Source: Theobroma cacao (lineage: Eukaryota > Streptophyta > Magnoliopsida > Malvales > Malvaceae). Taken from it: a stretch of 64,000 bases of DNA. The position numbers and the translations under genes were made by a program. Below are positions 48,964-59,965 of the stretch, one piece after another. Every line of letters begins with the position of its first letter. Within the stretch, counting starts at the first letter, position 1. A model generated the notes under the pieces. That model was given only the letters and a program-made list of their open reading frames with translations. It had not been told where the DNA came from and did no database searches. Location of the stretch: the NCBI RefSeq assembly GCF_000208745.1, contig NC_030851.1, positions 14,768,021 to 14,832,020 of the forward strand, given 5' to 3'.

Positions 48964-50433
48964 TGATAACTCTATGATATAGAGTTATTTAAGCTTAATT
49001 TTAATAGTAATTTAGCTTAGTTCTTATAGTAATGCATAGAAATTAGTAGGTTTTATTTAATTATTTTAAATTAGTTATTTTAAGTGAGTCAATCTAATCT
49101 TAGTTAATTTTATACTTAATTTGGTATTAATGTGGTTAAGATAGGTTGTTATTGATTTATTTGTGCTTTTGTAGGTGTTTGATGAAAAAAGAATTTTAGT
49201 GAAAGAATGAGAGCAATTTTGAGGTGTAGACTTCCATTGCACATGTTTTGGTTTTTTAGCTACAACTCTCTCTACAAAGCTCCAAATGAAGCGATTCTTG
49301 ACTATTGGAAAGATAAGAGAAAATCTACAACTTTCATGTTTACCACTTTGCCCAGTTCGACCTAAAAGATGATAAAAAATCTTGTCGAAGTTGACGCACT
49401 GTAGTAGTCTTAGAACAATTATGATTTCTATTAATTAATTGGGCAAAGCTACGACCCACATAGTCTAAAGAGGAAATCCCAGCTAAAATTGACTTCTTCC
49501 TTTACCCAACTTAAGCTAATTTCAAAGCCCTATAAAAACAACTGTTCGGAGGAGAGAAAAAAAGAGGAGAACGAAACACCAGATTAATAGTTAAGAGTTA
49601 AGCCACAAAGTTATTGAAGCTAAGAAGAATTTGAAGGATTCAAGGAGATTTAGAGATCAAGAATAAAATTCTTGGGTTTTTCTATCTTTTTGTTATTTTC
49701 TTATTTTTCTTAGTTTGATTTAAATGTTTAAATTTTATTCAATGATTATGTGTGACTTGATGGGGAACTAATTCATTAATTTAAGATTATGATTGAACTC
49801 AATATATGGTTTGAATTATTTATCTCTCTTTTACTTATGTTTGATAGATTTAAGTTGTTTATGTTATTCTATTCTTAATGCTTCTAGTTGACTATCCACC
49901 AATTAGATTGAATTGAAAACCTAAGTTAAACATTGACAAAGGAGATTTATGTAGACCTTGAATAGAATAGCAAATGATTGAATGCACTTAGTTGATTAGG
50001 TGGTTTGATTTGCATATAAGGTAGACATACACCTATAAGTCATACATAGCCAAAATTAGAGCACAAACTTAATGAACTTTCTTCAATATAATTTGCATAG
50101 ATATATAGTAAATTAATTGAGAGAGGTATTTTTATGAGAAACTCGACATAGACTTGTAAATAATTTAAGACTCTAGATAAAGTATTGAGAGATATCATAA
50201 TCTTACGTCTAGTAATCACTAGAAGTAATTTTGATGATATATTAGTTTTAATTATTAGTTTATTAGTTTCAAATCTTTCTTTTTAATTTTAATTATTTAG
50301 ATAAAATTAGAATGTGTTAATTTTAATAGTTAATAATAGAAATTAAAATAATTTTCTAAGGAATCGACACTCTACTCATTTCTATATTATCTTTGCAATA
50401 CGTACACTTGTGTGGGTAAAAAATTGAACAACA
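48964..50433 (+). repeat. 3' LTR of element II
   Basis: 1470 bp from TGATAACTCTATGATATAGAG to ...TTGAACAACA. The terminal hairpin is perfect here (48966-48988, loop GAT). Confidence 0.88.
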
Positions 50434-51103
50434 ATATTTGTTTCTTGTTTTTTTTTTATTATGAATGGATATGGTTTTGTTTATTTAAATTTGTTCATAA
50501 TGCTTTTGATTATCTAGTCAACAATTGAATGATTTGTGAATCTGAATGAGACTTGACAAAGTGATTTTAGATTGGACTAAGGTTTCAATAGTGGATGTTC
50601 ACGTCACTTAGGTGATCTGATTTGCAATTAAGGTAGACATACACTTAAATACCATACATAGCCAAATTAGAACACTACCTTAATGAACCTTATTTAATTG
50701 ATTACTATAGACATATAATGACCCAATTAAGTTAGATATTTGTACAAGCATCTCGACGAGGACTTGTGCATAGGCTTGAATTCTAAGTTAGCAAAGCTAT
50801 CCATGAATGTAAATATTGAGAGAAACAAATGTCAAATGAAGTGTTGAATGAACCGATAATCCTAAGTTTTAATCTATTACTTTTATCTAGAGGATTTTTA
50901 ATTTTCGTTAATTAGTTTAGTTTCTTATTAAACTTAGTTTTAATTAATTGTTTACAAAATCGAATTACTTAAATAAGATTGGTCTGTCATATTTTTAGTA
51001 CTTAATGAACAATTTGGAGCAAATCTTTATGAGCTATGATTCTGGACTTACTGTCTATATTACTTGTTCGATATGTGTACTTGCGTATACTAAATCCACA
51101 ATA
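50434..51103 (+). repeat. 3' LTR of element I, second part
   Basis: Begins with the ATATT duplication of II and follows the second half of LTR I (compare 'caacaattgaatgatttgtgaatct' at 7839 and 50519). It ends ...CCACAATA at 51103 where the 5' LTR has ...CTATAACA; three transitions explain the difference. Confidence 0.82.
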
Positions 51104-51108
51104 ATGGG

Positions 51109-54090
51109 ACGCGAGCAAGCCTCAGATTATCGAATCAATTGGATCACAAACATAAGTCCAAAAGGTATTATAATTAACATATTTTCCTTTCATAATTTAG
51201 GTTCAAACATTTACCACTACCCCTTTGGCACATAATTAGGACAAAATGTATATATACCATAATCAAAAGCCATATCTTGATTAACATAGTGGTTCCAAAC
51301 TCGTACAAGACAAGCCGTAAGGCTTTACATCATAGTGGCACAACAACACTAACAACCAAGGACAACTGACATTAAATTCCAAAACTAGACTCAAACTTAG
51401 GACTAGCAAAGTTGACTCGTGGATCAAGATTTCTACTAGATTCTAAAAGTGTAGATCTATTGGATTGACGTTAGTCACTCGCTTCCCACATGGAAACCCC
51501 ACAAGCTACTTATTTGCACATGGAAACAAACATTGAGGTGAGTTTTCATTAACTAAGTGAGTGGGCAGAAATCAAGCAAGCATAATGGAGCATTCTACTA
51601 TGATCCATCAACATGGAATACACAATTACAATTACGTATATACACAACTATCCATCGAATAATCATCGAGGCTCATAATTGCCCATTTGGCTACTTACCT
51701 TCCGTTAGGCACAATTCTGTAACCTCACATACTTATCATATCTTTCACATTTATCATTGCTCGGAATACACTCATCTAACGATATCACAGAGTTACGACT
51801 AGTGTCAAAACCACTGATGGCATATCCTAGTTATCATCCAAAATTAAAATCATCAAATGAAACAAAAGCAATGCAGCAGGAATTACGAGTGGGACTTTTA
51901 CTATTGTCTCTCATCACAACTAAAATCTCATCTCATGCAAATAATACTCTGAGGGTTCTTTTCCCCACATTCAGCTCACTAACATCAAGAAAGCCTCCTC
52001 CCTACATTCTGCTTAATTATATCAGAAGCGTCCCTACATTCAGCTTACATATAGTAGGAGTGCTTCCTCCCTACATTTAGCTTACTTATATCAAGAGCGT
52101 CCCTACATTCAGCTTACTTATATCAAGAGCGTCCCTACATTTAGCTTATTTTCATCAAGTGTGCTTCTTACTTACATTCAACTTATTTACATCAGGAATG
52201 TCTCTACATTCAGCTTAGTTACAACATGAATGCTTCCTCCCTACATCCAACTTACTTACATCAGGTGCGTCTTTAGATTTAGCTTACTTACATCAAGCGT
52301 GCTTCCTCTATACATTCATTACCCATGGTGTACACCACATATAATCAAGTTTATAGGCATCCCCGATGCATCTCAAGCCAAAGCTAGTTTGTGCACATCC
52401 ATTAGGTAATAACTCATCATATTATCAAAGAAAGCGTATTGGCGCTCAATAGGCTACCAAAGTACAAAAGCATTCATGCTAGAAAACAACTATAGCACAA
52501 GAGTATTCATGATCATAAAATCAAAAACCAAGAAAGCAATAAAGTCAACAAACCCTAAGTCTTAACATAGAAACAACCAAGCACAATCACCATTATGTGG
52601 CTCGTTCAATATCAAATAGTTCAATTCATAAAGTATAGCACAATTAACTCATTGCCATAGGCATAATCCATCTAAGCAACCGTATCACCCAATCATGTTC
52701 CATGGCAGCACATTTACATGTGTTATGCATTTCATGCATTAATCACAATATTTAAACAAATGCCCCACCCACTTTAGTTTGTATGGGATTCTCACTTCAC
52801 CAACTCCATTTCTCCACAAGTTTCACCAAGGCTTGGTTGCATGCGCCATTTATCAAACTCAACTTGCTACCATAATCATATCACAATAATTTTTCAACAA
52901 ACCGTTTCAATCAAAGATTTATGATCTCATATTAAGTCATAATTACCTCAATTTATCTTGAATAAACGATCAAAGTATCACAAGTTTCTTTCAATGCAGC
53001 TTCCGTTGAGCTTTCTCAAACATGCAAACTCCCTTAGACCCTAGCTCAAGTAAAACCTCAAAATCAAACATAATTCTTAGCCACAAATCACACCACAAAG
53101 ATTTCATGTAGAAGATAAACTCTTTTGTTACCTTCACATAACTCAAACTTAGAAAATCAAATTCTCCTTGCTTCTTTAACCATTCTCAAGTTCCTTGAGA
53201 AAATGTGGTCCTTTCGGAGAGAGAAATGAAGAGATTGCAAGATATGAGTAAGGGAGCTATCGGGTTTCCTTTGTTTTTCACCAAACCAAGCCTTGGCTTG
53301 GTTTTCCCTTTTCTTTCTTCCTCTTAGTTGGGAGCTTCCAAAATGCTCAAACTCTCCCTTTTTCATTCTAATGGGTGAACAATACAAGGCAAAAGCCTTG
53401 AAAATACATTTTATATCCCTTTCACTTTTACATAGGCAAATTGCCTAAAGTTTCCCATTAATCCCATAATTGTTTCTTATATTTTCTTTCTCTTTAAATC
53501 CACATGCCATAATTGCATCTTTCTTTCAAATTCAAAGTCATAATCATGATTACATCTTTTCTTCCTTTCCTTTGCCATCACTTCCACCCAATGAAAATTC
53601 ATGCAATATTTCTTTTCACATCATTTCACTTTTCCTTTCTCTTGAAACCATGTGATTTCTTTACCAAAACCATGATTTTCCTTACCATTATTCTTGCATG
53701 GTCATCTTTGTCCCACGTGTAAAATATCCCATCTATCATTCAATTAATCTTATTTTAATTCATAACTTCCTAACATGTGTTCACAAGTACCAGAATACAA
53801 CAACATGATAATATATAATATTATTATACTTAATCAAGCTTATTTAATATGCATGCATTACAAAGCATCTCATATGCACATTTTTCACTCCCCTACTTGT
53901 ACCAATTGTGCTCATCCCATTCATAGCCAAAATTTGACAACAATTAATCAAGATAATATTATTTAATTATGTTCAAAAATACTCATTTCACTTTCCAATA
54001 CTTCAAAGCATCTCATTAAATCTCATTCGACCTTCTCATCACTTTGAAGGTCTTTCTCAAACATATTACTAGAGTATGAGATGTTACACA
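51109..54090 (-). repeat. 5' LTR of element D, main part (minus strand)
   Basis: By the duplication flanking element I, this continues the LTR piece at 6616-6677. On the minus strand the LTR starts TGTGTAACATCTCATACTC at 54090 (or TGTAACATC at 54088), so the whole is about 3.04 kb. No coding sequence is supported. It holds a tandem array at 51967-52311. The outer boundary is set where copia coding sequence begins. Confidence 0.6.
51967..52311. repeat. Alternating 37/32-bp tandem array in LTR D
   Basis: Ten units starting 'acatt[ct]agctta' (with variants), in the length order 37-32-37-32-32-37-32-37-32-37, adding to exactly 345 bp. The long units end '...gcttcctccct', the short ones '...gcgtccct'. 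It ends at 'acattcattaccc'. Confidence 0.88.
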
Positions 54091-54101
54091 CCTGTTGCGA
54101 G

Positions 54102-54401
54102 GCAATATGGCTATTATCCTTGTTGAGTGATTTTGGCATAAAGAACAAAGGTTTGGAACTTTTCTATGACAATCAATCTGCACTTTAGATTTATAAAAAT
54201 CCCATATTCCATGAAAGAACAAAGCACATAGAAATTGATTGTCACTTCCATAGGGAAATAGAATTGGCTAGAGTTATTGTGCCCAAATATATCAAGACAA
54301 ACATGCAAGTAGCTGATATCTTCACTAAGGCATTACAACTAAAGCAGTTCCAATTTCTATTGGGCAAGATGAGTGTTTCGAACATATTCATCTTGAGATA
54401 G
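54102..54401 (+). pseudogene. Ty1/copia RNase H, C-terminal remnant
   Basis: One frame from 54102 to the stop at 54399-54401 reads 'AIWLLSLLSDFG', 'LFYDNQSAL', a stop at about 54186, then 'NPIFHERTKHIEIDCHF', 'VIVPKYIKTNMQVADIFTKA' and 'FLLGKMSV'. 'DNQSAL', 'HERTKHIEIDCHF' and 'ADIFTKAL' are hallmark copia RNase H motifs at the pol C-terminus. The upstream part is missing because element D borders it at 54090. The second Asp and His motifs remain, but the internal stop disables it. Confidence 0.9.
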
Positions 54402-54463
54402 AGTATTAAGAAGACCAAAGTAATTAGAGGCATATATGGGATTAATAAAACAGAGGAGACACG

Positions 54464-54678
54464 TGCTCAACATATAGGATATTAAGACATCTAATACTGT
54501 GTACATCATCTTCTCCCTTTTCTGCTAAGTGAATAGAATGTTTTTGTCTCTATTGTAAATACTAGCATGCCAGCTATAGGTCTGTACAAACATTCCATGT
54601 TCTTTCCTATATATATCTCCACAATTTGTGGAACAATCAGAGAATGAACGGATTTCATTTCCCTCACTCTCTTGAACA
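54464..54678 (+). repeat. Likely short 3' LTR of the copia remnant
   Basis: Starts TGCTCAACATATAGG after a purine tract ('cagaggagacacg', 54451-54463) and ends ...CTCTTGAACA. Contains a TATA-like 'cctatatatatctcc' near 54606. 63 bp after the copia stop is a normal place for a copia LTR. No partner LTR or target duplication is visible, so limits are tentative. Confidence 0.45.
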
Positions 54679-55089
54679 TCATTGATACTTATGTTTAATT
54701 GTTATTTCATCTGAATATTTAATTATTTAATCTTCTACTATGTGACTTTGGATTGTCTTTTAGATTATTCACTAGTTAGCTTCTGCAAACAGCTCACAAT
54801 ATTCTCTCCAAAATCATAAGGAGTCGTTACTCAATTTGCCACAACCTAAGGTACCTTTCTATGAGGAAGGGATTGCATGCACCAAAGAAGACAACTGCTT
54901 GTCCTGTTAATGATAAAAGTAATTCTTCATATTTCACACATAGCTAATGCACACAATCTTATATCTATTGTTTGGTTTCTTATTTTGTTCCTGAAATTGT
55001 TGGCATAATTTGTTTCAAGAACCCATAGAACTAGCATCAAGTCCACCAGCTTAACAGCAAATAGCACAATATGCAGAAGACTGATATTA
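54679..55089. other. Apparent low-copy flank, perhaps old 3' region of the amidohydrolase gene
   Basis: No TE motif or ORF seen. With element III and one CCAAC removed, this sequence abuts 62107, only 157 bp from the stop codon of the minus-strand gene. An AATAAG hexamer on the minus strand (54979-54984) could have served as its polyadenylation signal. Inference from position. Confidence 0.35.
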
Positions 55090-55094
55090 CCAAC

Positions 55095-56575
55095 TGATAA
55101 CTCTATGATATAGAGTTATTTAAGCTTAATTTTGATAATAATTTAGCTTAGCTCTTGTAGTAATGCATAGAAATTAGTAGGTTTTATTTAATTATTTTAA
55201 ATTAGTTATTTTAGGTGAGTCAATATAATCTTAGTTAATTTTATGCTTAATTTGGTGTTAATATGGTTAAGATAGGTTGTTATTGATTTATTTGCGCTTT
55301 TGTAGGTGTTTGAAAGAAGAATTTTAGTGAAAGAAGAATTTTAGTGAAAGAAGGAGAGTAATTTCGAGGTGTAGACTTCCAATGAACATGATTCGGTATT
55401 TTGGCCATACCTTTATCTACAGAGCTCCAAATGAAGTGATTCTTGGACCATTGGAAAGATAAGAGAAACATATACAACTTTCATGTTTACCACTTTGCCC
55501 AGTTCGGCCTGAAATATGGTCAAAAATCTTATCCAAGTTGACCCACTATAGTAGTTTTGAGAGCAATTATGATTTCTGTTAATTAATTGGGCAAGGCTAC
55601 AACTCGCATAGTCTAGTAAGGAAATTCCAACTGAAATTGACTTTTTTCTTTACCCAACTTGGCCTAACGTCAAAGCCTATAAAAATAACATTTCGGAGCA
55701 CTTAAGAGGTAACTTTTAGGAGATTCAAGAAGCTAAAAGCTGAGGCTGAAACTTGGAAATCAAGCGGCAAATATTGTTTTATTTTCTTCCTTAGCTTTTA
55801 TTTTTCTTGTTACTCTCAATGGTTAAATTATATACAATGTTATTTGTTTTTGCGATCATGAGTAGCTAATTTTCTTTTTCTAGGATTGCAATTGAACTCA
55901 CATGTAATCTAGATTTTTAATCTCTTTCTTACTTATTTTCAATGGGAATTGAATTGTTTATTCCAATTTGTTCTTAATGTTTTTAATTGCTTGGCCACCA
56001 ATTAAATTAATTTAGGAACCTAAACAAACTTGGGAAAGGAAGTTTAGTGTAGACTAAAATTGGGATATCATATGATCATATTAATTGATTTGCGTATAAG
56101 ATAGGAATATACCTATAGGCCATATGTAGCCAAATTAGAGTCTAAACTTAATGAGTCTATTTTAATTTCAAATCATATAGGGACATAGTGTTTTGGTTAA
56201 AATAGATATTTTTATAAGATGAGTTGAAAGAACCTCATAAATAATTTAGGACTCTAGGTTAGCAATTCAACCCATTGAAATAAGTTAAGGAAAAGAGATA
56301 AGATTTAGATGAAGTGTGAGGGATATTGTAATCCTAGGCTTGTTTGATTTGATGTTTTTCTCAAGTTATTATTATTTTGATTTTTCTTGTTGATTTAAAT
56401 TTTAGTTAATTAGTTTTAATTAATCAATTAATTTTGAGTTTTTGAATAAGATTAATGTGTTCTAATTTTAATACTTAGTAAAATTTTAGATCAATTCTTT
56501 GTGGGATCGATACTCTACTTGCTAATATACTGTCTATTCGATACGTATACTTGCGAAGTAGAATTTTAACTGACA
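55095..56575 (+). repeat. 5' LTR of element III
   Basis: 1481 bp from TGATAACTCTATGATATAGAG to ...TTTTAACTGACA. Perfect terminal hairpin at 55097-55119 (loop GAT). Close to the LTR of II in its first part ('tagtaatgcatagaaattagtagg'). Confidence 0.88.
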
Positions 56576-56581
56576 AGTTTT

Positions 56582-56598
56582 TGGCGTCGTTGCCGGGG
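56582..56598 (+). other. Primer binding site of element III (tRNA-Asp type)
   Basis: TGGCGTCGTTGCCGGGG: one mismatch to the tRNA-Asp complement TGGCGCCGTTGCCGGGG. The best-preserved site of the three Athila-like copies. Confidence 0.9.
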
Positions 56599-56688
56599 AA
56601 TTGTTTCTAGAATTTTTATTAATACTAATACCAAGTAATTTAGTCTTACTTCAAATTTTATTTTACTTGTTTTAATATTAGATTTTTT

Positions 56689-57635
56689 TTGCTTGCAGAT
56701 AACTTTGGTCATTGTATGCAAATAAGAAACAACTTAAATCTTGTTCCTTTTAATCTTGAGATAGAAAGAACTTTCAGAAGACGTCGAAGGGAGAATTTGC
56801 AAGTTACAACTTTAAATCAGACAATGGCTGAGGATAACAATAGCAATGGCAATAATGCCATTAATCTAGTTCCTGAAGCAAATAGAGCACTGCAGGATTA
56901 TGTTGTTCCTCTTTTGCAAGGTTTGCACCAAAACATTATGATACCTTCCATCAATGCCACTAATTTTGAAATTAAACCAGCTTACATTCAGATTCAGTCT
57001 TTAGTCCAGTTTGGTGGGTTACCCGGTGATGATCCTAATTCTCATTTAGTAAATTTTCTAGAGATTTGTGACACCTTTAAATACAATGGAGTAACTGATG
57101 ATGCTATTAGATTGAAACTATTTCCATTTTCTCTGAAGGATAAAGCAAAGAGCCAGCTTAATTCACTGCCCAATGGGTCTATCCCTACATGGGAGGACTT
57201 GGCTCAAAAGTTTCTAGCAAATTTTTTTCGCCTGCCAAGATTGCAAAAATGAGGAATGATATCACCTCATTCACACAATTTGATGGTGAGTCCTTGTACG
57301 AAGCTTGAGAGTGGTTTAAAGAACTATTGAGAAAATGTCCACATCATGGGATTCTTGATTGGTTGCAAGTTCAAACATTCTACAATGGGCTAGTTGGGTC
57401 AATAAAAACCACAATTGATGCTACTGCTGATGGGGCATTAATGAGTAAAAATATTGCAGATGCTTATAATTTGTCGGAAGAAATGGCCTCAAATAATTAT
57501 CAATGGCCTTTAGAAAGGTCGGGACCAAGAAAAGTTGTTGGAGCTTATGAAATTAATGCACTTGGCAACTTAATTGCTCAAGTAGATGCGCAAGTGGCTA
57601 CACTATCCAAGAAGTTTGACACACTGGGAGTTCAT
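56689..57635 (+). pseudogene. gag of element III, 5' part
   Basis: The frame is open from 56689 (first ATG at 56716, where I and II also have theirs) to 57252, the longest gag piece of the family. Features: 'NLVPFNLEIERTFRRRRREN' near the start, a second in-frame Met at 'MAEDNNSNG', then the capsid core 'HLVNFLEICDTFKYNGVTDD', 'LFPFSLKDKAKSQLNSLP', 'TWEDLAQKFLANFF'. A frameshift near 57230 and a stop near 57307 follow. It reopens at 57327-57662 ('VQTFYNGLVGSIKTTIDA', 'YNLSEEMASNNYQW'), where solo LTR C3 splits it at 57635. Confidence 0.88.
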
Positions 57636-58308
57636 TGTCACAGCCCAAATACCGGGCTATGATCGACGCATGGGCCCAATGGGCATAGCCCACTAAGCCC
57701 AAGCAAGCCTATTTATGCAATTCCAATTATCATTCCCATCCATCATCTTTAAAATGAAGTGCTGTAACTCTCAAAAGTAAATGTTCCAGTAATATTTTAT
57801 AACAACTAAATATTCATATTTATATTATATCAAAGTACTGTCATCATCAATCCAACATATACATACTTCATTTATAACATGACTCTTAGTAGTTTACATT
57901 ACATATACATGTTCACAAGTAATAGACTCAAGATCGCCAGCGGAGTGACTTTAAGTGAAAGTATCGCTATTAAGATGCCATATTACCTACCAAGAAGGCG
58001 AGCATATGTGTGCGACTCAATCTAGGTCCCAACTGCCTCTGAATCTGAAAACATGAAGTTTAAAAACGTGAGTATAAACTTAGTGAGTAAACATTAGAAG
58101 GGAACAAGTAATCGATAGGAAGAATTTGAAAATCATGATACACTTGTTTCAAAAACAATGCACGTGATTTAATTTCTTACTAAAAACCCTTCATTTCAAG
58201 CCTTGATTAATACCTTCATAGTGTTTCACAAACCCATGATCAATCCATGAAGTTAAATGGGTGAAAAGTAGGTCAAAATCAAGCAAGGTAGCAAGCATAA
58301 CAGCAAGT

Positions 58309-58387
58309 TTCTCGCTGCAGCGAAGTTCATTCTCGCTGCAGCGAGATTCAGGAGCCAAAACAGAATGTTTCTCGCTACAGCGAGAAG
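58309..58387. repeat. Palindromes of family C in C3
   Basis: Three dyads: 58309-58325, the perfect TCTCGCTGCAGCGAGA at 58331-58346, and TTTCTCGCTACAGCGAGAAG at 58368-58387. Confidence 0.85.
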
Positions 58388-58601
58388 CAGGGCACATAAG
58401 TGTAAAAAGGACCTCCTTTGCATTAAAAATCCATTTGGTGTTGCAATAAAAATAAATTTGCAAGAAAATGAAAAATTCTCAAGATTCATCATGCTAAATT
58501 TCACATGCATTACAACCATATACCATATTCATGAACTTTTATTTCACAAACATATAAATACATATATACATAAATAAACACCAATACCACCATCTCACCC
58601 A

Positions 58602-58741
58602 GCTCATGTGCATCCCCCCACATTGTGCACATAGCCGGAGTCGTCGACATCATCGACTTATGCGCACTCCTTACTCGCACATAGTCGGGTCATCATCATC
58701 ATCGGCTTATGCGCACTCCCTACTCGCACATAGCCGGGTCA
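58602..58741. repeat. Minisatellite variant in C3
   Basis: About three units with 'catcatc', 'gcttatgcgcactcc', 'actcgcacatagccgggt'. Longer than the 37-bp units of C1 but clearly related. Confidence 0.75.
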
Positions 58742-59965
58742 ATATTATCACACAACATTATTCATCAATGCACAATATATATTCATATATATATACATAC
58801 ATACCAACATAATATAAAAGCACATGGATTCATCCTTTTACACTTTTCACATTTTAGCAACATCAAAATATTTATCAAGGGCTTGTTTCCAAGCACCCAT
58901 TTTTAATGAAAAGGTTGATAAAATCATGCAAATAATTCATCTCAACACAATTCTATTTTTCAAAACAATTTTGAAATGCAAGTTCACTCACCGATATTTG
59001 TTAAATCTTTAATTGACTCTAACTTCGATTATTGCTTCAAACGGACATATGAGGCCTTGTTGGAACCTATCACCCATAATATAACTATCAAAAATATAAC
59101 AGTCCATAAATCAAATTTCTAGCCATCTCTAACACCTTAAAATCAAATTCTAACTCATTTCTCACCTTGGTGGTCTTTTTTTTTTTTTTGTAGTTGAATT
59201 CCTTTTCAAAAGCTTCCAATCTACTATGGCAAGTCCCTCTTTCTCTCTCTAAAACTTTTAACTAGTGAGAGAAAGTATTGAACAAAGACTTTTTAAGGGT
59301 TTGAAGGTGTAAAAGTGGAAGAGCATGAAAAACTGTATGAAATAGTGGGCAAAAGCATGAAATTTGGAGCTAGAGAGAGAAAGTTATGGAAGTTGCAAAG
59401 CAAGCTTCCATGGAGGATGGAAGCAACGTGAGATGGAAGAAGAAGAAGGAGAAGAAGCTGCTGGAAGAAAAAGATATTTATAGCTCAAGCTTATCCATTC
59501 CACTTGAAATTACGAAAATGTCCTTAGCACATTAACTTGTTCTCCTTCAATCCTTGGTGCAATCATTTTACTCTTTTTATACCAAGACAAGATCCATAAT
59601 AGTCTAAACATGCTCGGGTCTACGAAAACTTAAAAATTTTTATCCGGGGTGCAAAATGACCATATTGCCCCTATTGTGAAAATTATTCACTTCTAGTTTT
59701 CTTCGTGTTTTCATCATTACACATCATTTATTAGGCCTATTTAGACCTTAATAGCATCAAAAACCCCACTCGTAGGAGCTCACCAAGAGAAATTATGAAA
59801 TTATCCCTAGTCCGCATTATCGCGTCTACTTCTAGTTGCGTGTTTATAGAGGTCGAAATTTTACGAGTTCACTTCTAAATTACCCTTTTAACTCAGTAAT
59901 CAACCTCAATTGGTATTCGTAAACTTTATTAGCCACTGTATCAAAATGCAGGGTACTACATTCAT

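Larger units (their letters stand above)
31833..50433 (+). mobile_element. Element II: Athila/Tat-like non-autonomous element carrying nested chromovirus B
   Basis: LTRs at 31833-33353 and 48964-50433, with a perfect 5-bp duplication ATATT at 31828-31832 and 50434-50438. Net size without B is about 7.8 kb. Order: LTR, tRNA-Asp PBS, gag, DLGA protease, post-integrase tail, long non-coding 3' interior (cut by B), polypurine tract, LTR. Reverse transcriptase, RNase H and integrase core are absent. Confidence 0.85.
6678..51103 (+). mobile_element. Element I: Athila/Tat-like non-autonomous LTR retrotransposon carrying nested elements E and II
   Basis: The 5' LTR is 6678-8420. The 3' LTR starts at 30772, is cut by element II at 31832 and resumes at 50439, ending at 51103. 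Flanks are ATGAG (6673-6677) and ATGGG (51104-51108), a 4/5 duplication. Without E and II and their duplications the element is about 7.7 kb. It holds a tRNA-Asp-type PBS, gag, a DLGA-type protease and a post-integrase tail, but no reverse transcriptase, RNase H or integrase core. Both 3' LTR ends carry transitions (TG to CG at 30772, terminal CA to TA at 51102-51103), consistent with age and cytosine methylation. Confidence 0.8.
57636..59960 (-). mobile_element. Solo LTR, family C copy 3 (C3), inside gag of element III
   Basis: The plus strand runs TGTCACAGCCC...GGGTACTACA, 2325 bp, with a perfect duplication TTCAT at 57631-57635 and 59961-59965. Gag homology runs straight up to the left edge and resumes at the right edge. 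It shares the palindromes and minisatellite of C1 and C2. Its 5' end on the minus strand (TGTAGTACCCTGC) extends about 85 bp beyond the point where C1 begins, so it is a variant subfamily. The minus orientation follows from the shared GTGACA end. Confidence 0.88.

Noticed and set aside
51967..52311. CRISPR-like array
   Set aside because: Units are contiguous with no unique spacers, in a plant LTR; it is an ordinary tandem array.
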